From: Planctomycetota bacterium
Lineage (GTDB): Bacteria; Planctomycetota; Planctomycetia; Pirellulales; Pirellulaceae
DNA: 46,566 nucleotides
Direction of reading: 5' to 3'
NCBI GenBank assembly: GCA_027619595.1
Contig: JAQCHP010000023.1
Location: forward strand, 1 to 46,566
Shown: in pieces, positions 42,359 through 46,566 of the stretch
Position numbering within the stretch: the first letter of the stretch is position 1
Layout of the letters: every line of letters begins with the position of its first letter
Translations under genes and position numbers: made by a program
The notes under the pieces: generated by a model
The model's input: only the letters and a program-made list of their open reading frames with translations
Database searches by the model: none
Told to the model about the DNA's origin: nothing

Positions 42359-45300
42359 TCAGAAACTGACGTCGGACCACTGCTTATCGAGACGTTGTGG
42401 CGAAACCTTGACCATGGTACCGAGTTCTTGTGCAAAGAGGGAGACGCGATATTCCTCCAGCATCCATCGATACTGTTCCAATGCATCATCGACGACACCC
42501 CGTTGTTTGTGTGCTTCGAAACGGTCGCAGAATTGCCGCATTCTTTGCCACCATTCGTGACACGCGGTTTCGTCTCGGGAACTGCCGCCGCCACGCAATC
42601 GTTCTAGACGCACGAGAACGGCCCTTAGGTACCGCGGGTACTGCTTGAGCCAGGGCCAAGGAGTCTCAACGAGGAAGTTTGGCGTGAACAGGTGTTGCAG
42701 ATGTTCCTGGGCTTCTTGACGGACCTGGGACCATTTGTCCGAGAGCGATGCGATTCCGTCTCGCACCTTTTCGCCCATGGTTAATATCTCTGGAACAATC
42801 GATGCGACGTCTTGGACACATTCGGCGATACGCGGTAGGCCGGTTCGCATGAGTTGTTCGAAATCTGCTTGACGGAAGGGTAATGACTGATCTTGCAGGA
42901 ACGCAAGTTGCGATAGGAGCTCACTGAGCTGATCAACGAGAATTTGTTGAAGTCCGAGTTGTCGGAACTGTGCATCGCATTTTTCGAGTCCAGGCAGCCA
43001 GGCAACCTGTGCTCGCAGTCGGTCGCGTGCTGCGAGGACGCACAGGCGTCGCACTCCCCGCTCATGAGATTGAAGCGCCATGGCGCGCTGGTGGAACACA
43101 CGCAGCGACACTTCGTGGCCGCCATCGACAAGGACAGGAAATCCGGTCGTGCTTCCGCCCGGCAGTCGAATTTCCACTTGATCAGGTAAATCACCGAAGT
43201 CCCAGCTCTGCAGATGATCACGATTCCACGCATCGAGTTGCGGAAAGTATTGGGTGGTCGAGGCGGCGACGGAGAGTCTTTTGCGCAGGTCATCGGCACT
43301 TCGTCCCTGCGCCAACCGTTTCCCTGTTTCGTCGACAACACGGAGATGGAACCGCAGGTAAGGTGGCAATTGTGTCATGTCGAAGTCGGTATTGTGAATC
43401 GGTTCGCCCCCGATTTCCGAGAGGACAGCAGCAATCGTGGGCAAAAACGGACCTTGACCAAACTCAATGCGTTCAGCGACTTGGCTGGCGACGTCGGGAG
43501 CGGGAATGAGGTTGCGGCGTTTCGCCTTGGGGAGAAGGCGAATCAGGGCGGTGATCTTTTCGCGGAGCAGGCCCGGGACAAGCCAGTCCAGCAGCGGATC
43601 TTCCAGTTTTGCAAGTGTATCCCGGTCGACGGTCATTGAGATTCCATCGTCATCACGCTGCGGCTCGAAGCGATACGACACGTTAACTCGCAGTGGACCG
43701 ACTTGTACTTGAATCGGATATGCAGATAGATCGCGTGCTCCTCTTTCGTGATCGGGTAGGATATCTTGACGCTGCATGATCAATTCGATTGCGGCAGTTG
43801 GGAATTTCTTAATCCATCGGTGGAGCGTATGGGTATCAAATACACTGTCGGGGATCCGTTCATCGTAGAACGCAAATTGGATAGCGTTCGGTACGAGCAG
43901 ACCGGGATCTCGGCTACGTGCGGCGAGACTCGCCAACGATTGAACTAGTTCCTGGTTTCGTTCCAGAAAATCAAAGGTTGCCCGAAAATCTCCCTCGATC
44001 AGCGCATGTTGAATGAAGAGTCGTCGCGCGGTACCCGGATCGACACGTCCGTAGTCGGTGGACCTGCGAGATGCCAGCTGTAGTCCGCGCCATCGAACAC
44101 GTTCAGTAGCAATCACGGTGCCCAACTTACGTGACCAACTCGGATCCGAATACTCTCGTACGACAAGATGATCGGCCGCCTGTTCGATCCATTCCGGTTC
44201 CACACGAGCGACACAACGCAGGTAACGACGACTTGTTTCCACCAATTCGGCTGCGATTACCCACTTGGGTCGAGTACGAAACGGTCCGGCGCCAGGCCAG
44301 AGGTACGATATTCCTCCACCGCATATTTCGTATTCGTTGCGAGTCTTGAGCATACCAATGTGAGCCAGTAGTCCTGTGGCGAGTGCGCGGTGGATCGATT
44401 CGTACGATTCGTCCGTGGGCAAGTGGCGAGAGTTTAGTTTCCAGCCGCGGTCTGCAGCAACTTGCTTGAGTTGTACATGGACATCTTGCCATTCCAGAAC
44501 GCGCGCGTGGGATAGAAACTGCTGAGTCATCGATCGCTTGTACTGGTTTTTCGAAAGAGAGTGCTTCAAATCATGCAGGTGATCCCAAAGCTGTAGGTAA
44601 CTGATAAAATCGGAATTGGGGTGTTCGAAACGGGCATGTTGTTCATCTGCCAACATCTCTCGTTGGGGAGGTCTTAAGCGCGGATCTTGCACCTCCAAGG
44701 CGGCTGCCAGGATCAGTGCTTCCTGCAGGCATCCTCGTTCCTTTCCAGCCAAAATAATCCTGGCGATGCGAGGGTCGACCGGCATACGGCTCATTTCACG
44801 GCCTATTTCCGTGAGTCGCCCCTCATCGTCAATCGCTTCCAGTTCCTCCAGAGTTCGAAAGCCGTCACGCACCGATTCTTGTCGTGGAGCATCTAAGAAT
44901 GGGAATTCGTCAACGTTGCCCCAGCGCAGCGAGAGCAATCGCAATACGACTCCCGCCAGGTTCGTCCGCCGAATTTCAGGCGTTGCGAACTTATCGCGCA
45001 AGACAAAGTCTTCTTCTTCATAAAGTCGAATGCAAATTCCGGGGGCTTCACGACCGCAACGGCCTTGCCGTTGATTGGCGGCTGCTTGTGAGACGCGTTC
45101 GATCGGCAGACGTTGGAGTTGCAGACGCGGCGAGTAGCGTGATGTGCGCGCCGTCCCTGAATCAATGACATACCGAATGCCCGGCACCGTGAGTGACGAT
45201 TCTGCCACGTTCGTCGATAGGACAATTCTTCGGAGTTCACCACGCTGGAAGATGCGATTTTGTTCCGCTGACGAGAGTCGAGCATAAAGTGGCAGAATTT

Positions 45301-46282
45301 CGCAACGATTAGCTTGGTGCAGAGCCCATCCGCGTAAGTACCGATGGGCCTCGCGAATCGACCGCTCCGTAGGTAAGAAAACTAAAATGTCACCTGGTCC
45401 ATCCACCAAGAGTTCGTCCAGCGCGGCTGCAATCGCTTGGTGTAAAGTTTCATTCGATTCAATATCAACGAACGGGTCTTCGCTGGTATCCAGTGGTAAC
45501 GGTCGGTAGCGAGTCTCCACGGGAAATCCTCGCCCAGACACTTCAATGATAGGTGCCGGATGCGTACCGTGAGAAAAATACGCAGCGAACTTTTCAGCGT
45601 CCAATGTGGCGGAGGCGATGACGATGCGCAAGTCGCGACGTTTGGGCAATAAACGATGTAAATAGCCGAGTAAAAAGTCTATATTCAGAGACCGTTCATG
45701 GGCCTCGTCAATGATCAGCGTATCGTACTGCTCTAAGAATGGATCGTGGTCCGTTTCCGCGAGGAGGATGCCATCGGTCATGAGCTTGATGTAGCTTCCG
45801 GCGGACACGGTGTCCTGGAATCGTACCTTGTATCCCACGGCCTGGCCAACCGCCGACTTGAGCTCGTCAGCCAACCGCGCTGCAATGGATCTGGCTGCGA
45901 TGCGTCTTGGTTGCGTATGCCCGATCAAGCCGGCAGTGCCGCGCCCCAAGGAGAGGCAGATCTTGGGGATCTGCGTTGATTTTCCCGAGCCGGTTTCTCC
46001 GCACAGGATAACGACGGGATGGTTGACGATTGCCTGAGCAATCGCGTCCCGATGCGATGTAATTGGCAATTGTGCGTCCCAGGTCAAGTCCGGGCGATTT
46101 TTTTCTCGGTCGTTACGACGCTGACAGGATAAGTCGAGCTGTTGCGTGAGTTGCGTTAGCGTTTCTTGTTGGAGGGCCTTCGATGGACCACCACGACGTA
46201 ACGAACGCAACCAACGACGAAAACGATGTCGATCTTGCAGCATGGCGCGATCGATTTGCAGTGCAAGTTCGTCCCAGTTCAT
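42359..46282 (-). CDS. hrpA: ATP-dependent RNA helicase HrpA (DEAH box)
   Basis: 1307 aa from ATG 46282, close to the E. coli protein (1300 aa). The in-frame region upstream has no good start signal. DEAH/RHA helicase core: Walker A GETGSGKST (95-103), motif Ia TQPRRIAARS, DEAH at 192-195 (IIDEAHERS), SAT in IASATLDAEKF, QRxGRxGR as NQRQGRCGREAPG; then the HA2/winged-helix and OB-fold regions, and a long C-terminal domain (DUF3418, about 700-1300) found in HrpA but not HrpB. It probably resolves stalled ribosomes or RNA structures. Confidence 0.95.
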   Translation of the reverse strand: MNWDELALQIDRAMLQDRHRFRRWLRSLRRGGPSKALQQETLTQLTQQLDLSCQRRNDREKNRPDLTWDAQLPITSHRDAIAQAIVNHPVVILCGETGSGKSTQIPKICLSLGRGTAGLIGHTQPRRIAARSIAARLADELKSAVGQAVGYKVRFQDTVSAGSYIKLMTDGILLAETDHDPFLEQYDTLIIDEAHERSLNIDFLLGYLHRLLPKRRDLRIVIASATLDAEKFAAYFSHGTHPAPIIEVSGRGFPVETRYRPLPLDTSEDPFVDIESNETLHQAIAAALDELLVDGPGDILVFLPTERSIREAHRYLRGWALHQANRCEILPLYARLSSAEQNRIFQRGELRRIVLSTNVAESSLTVPGIRYVIDSGTARTSRYSPRLQLQRLPIERVSQAAANQRQGRCGREAPGICIRLYEEEDFVLRDKFATPEIRRTNLAGVVLRLLSLRWGNVDEFPFLDAPRQESVRDGFRTLEELEAIDDEGRLTEIGREMSRMPVDPRIARIILAGKERGCLQEALILAAALEVQDPRLRPPQREMLADEQHARFEHPNSDFISYLQLWDHLHDLKHSLSKNQYKRSMTQQFLSHARVLEWQDVHVQLKQVAADRGWKLNSRHLPTDESYESIHRALATGLLAHIGMLKTRNEYEICGGGISYLWPGAGPFRTRPKWVIAAELVETSRRYLRCVARVEPEWIEQAADHLVVREYSDPSWSRKLGTVIATERVRWRGLQLASRRSTDYGRVDPGTARRLFIQHALIEGDFRATFDFLERNQELVQSLASLAARSRDPGLLVPNAIQFAFYDERIPDSVFDTHTLHRWIKKFPTAAIELIMQRQDILPDHERGARDLSAYPIQVQVGPLRVNVSYRFEPQRDDDGISMTVDRDTLAKLEDPLLDWLVPGLLREKITALIRLLPKAKRRNLIPAPDVASQVAERIEFGQGPFLPTIAAVLSEIGGEPIHNTDFDMTQLPPYLRFHLRVVDETGKRLAQGRSADDLRKRLSVAASTTQYFPQLDAWNRDHLQSWDFGDLPDQVEIRLPGGSTTGFPVLVDGGHEVSLRVFHQRAMALQSHERGVRRLCVLAARDRLRAQVAWLPGLEKCDAQFRQLGLQQILVDQLSELLSQLAFLQDQSLPFRQADFEQLMRTGLPRIAECVQDVASIVPEILTMGEKVRDGIASLSDKWSQVRQEAQEHLQHLFTPNFLVETPWPWLKQYPRYLRAVLVRLERLRGGGSSRDETACHEWWQRMRQFCDRFEAHKQRGVVDDALEQYRWMLEEYRVSLFAQELGTMVKVSPQRLDKQWSDVSF

Positions 46283-46566
46283 TTTGTGCAGCACGAGTCT
46301 CTTGAGGCCCAATGAAGGGGGACCGGTATCCCCACCCACTAGCGCTCCTCTTGGTCGGATGGCCATGCGCCGATCGGTGACCAGCTTCCCCTCTTGTCTT
46401 GTTACCAGACTCCCGGTTTGGGATTGTAACCAGGTCGGATGGCATGTGAAAAGTCGTCGAGGGAGAACAAGGGTGCCCTTCACTCCCGGCACCTTTGTTT
46501 TAGGCTCTTCCGATGAATCCGTGGGTAAAACGGGTCAAATCGATTGCGTTCGTGCTACGTAGGTAA
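46283..46566. other. Region upstream of hrpA to window edge
   Basis: 284 bp with no clear gene. The hrpA frame stays open to 46492, but without a plausible start. Confidence 0.4.

Overview
The window looks like chromosomal DNA from a planctomycete, probably of the Pirellulales type. This is inferred from gene content, since no rRNA or other marker is present. The signs are an ECF sigma factor paired with a membrane Ser/Thr kinase, very large GT-C membrane proteins, WD40-caspase and VWA proteins, a hopanoid cluster, and several small secreted proteins of planctomycete character. About 35 protein genes are readable. I found no rRNA, tRNA, CRISPR array, insertion sequence or phage gene.

Layout. 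1-2.1 kb (minus): the isoprenoid gene ispH, running off the left edge, and a DHDPS/NAL-family aldolase. 2.2-11.9 kb (plus): a GT-C-like membrane protein, an EamA transporter, then the hopanoid genes shc-hpnH-hpnG, followed after 7 bp by an ECF sigma factor whose stop overlaps a Ser/Thr kinase. 12.1-19.9 kb: a beta-barrel-like protein, a WD40-PDZ-caspase protein (minus) and a divergent VWA-TPR protein (plus). All three reading frames are interrupted, at four clear places and one probable one. 19.9-21.3 kb: a membrane-anchored trypsin-like protease and a DUF420-like membrane protein. 21.3-23.1 kb (minus): leuA with a leucine-rich leader peptide, terminator hairpin and promoter, a textbook attenuator. 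23.2-28.9 kb: two unknown proteins, a second sigma factor, a 7Fe ferredoxin, two tandem arrays of 19-bp units, an HNH nuclease, a small zinc-ribbon-like protein and leuB. 28.9-30.3 kb: repeat-rich spacer and a secreted unknown. 30.8-36.6 kb: a two-TM ion channel, the methionine-salvage genes mtnB, mtnD and mtnC, a CBS/DRTGG family II pyrophosphatase and a MiaE-like hydroxylase. 36.7-46.6 kb: a Gly/Tyr-rich secreted protein, Hsp20, a lipoprotein, a PHP phosphatase, a TlpA-like lipoprotein with a secreted neighbour, a TfoX-N protein and the helicase HrpA.

How the genes fit together. Shc makes the hopene skeleton, HpnH adds adenosine and HpnG removes adenine. IspH supplies isoprenoid precursors but is on the other strand. 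LeuA and LeuB are two leucine-pathway steps at separate loci, and leuA carries its own leucine sensor. MtnB, MtnC and MtnD are three consecutive steps of the methylthioadenosine cycle.

Most worth a second look: the leuA attenuator; the WD40-PDZ-caspase / VWA-TPR / trypsin-like protease neighbourhood with its concentrated frame breaks; the hopanoid genes tightly linked to a sigma-kinase pair; and two repeat systems (19-bp tandem arrays and dispersed inverted repeats).
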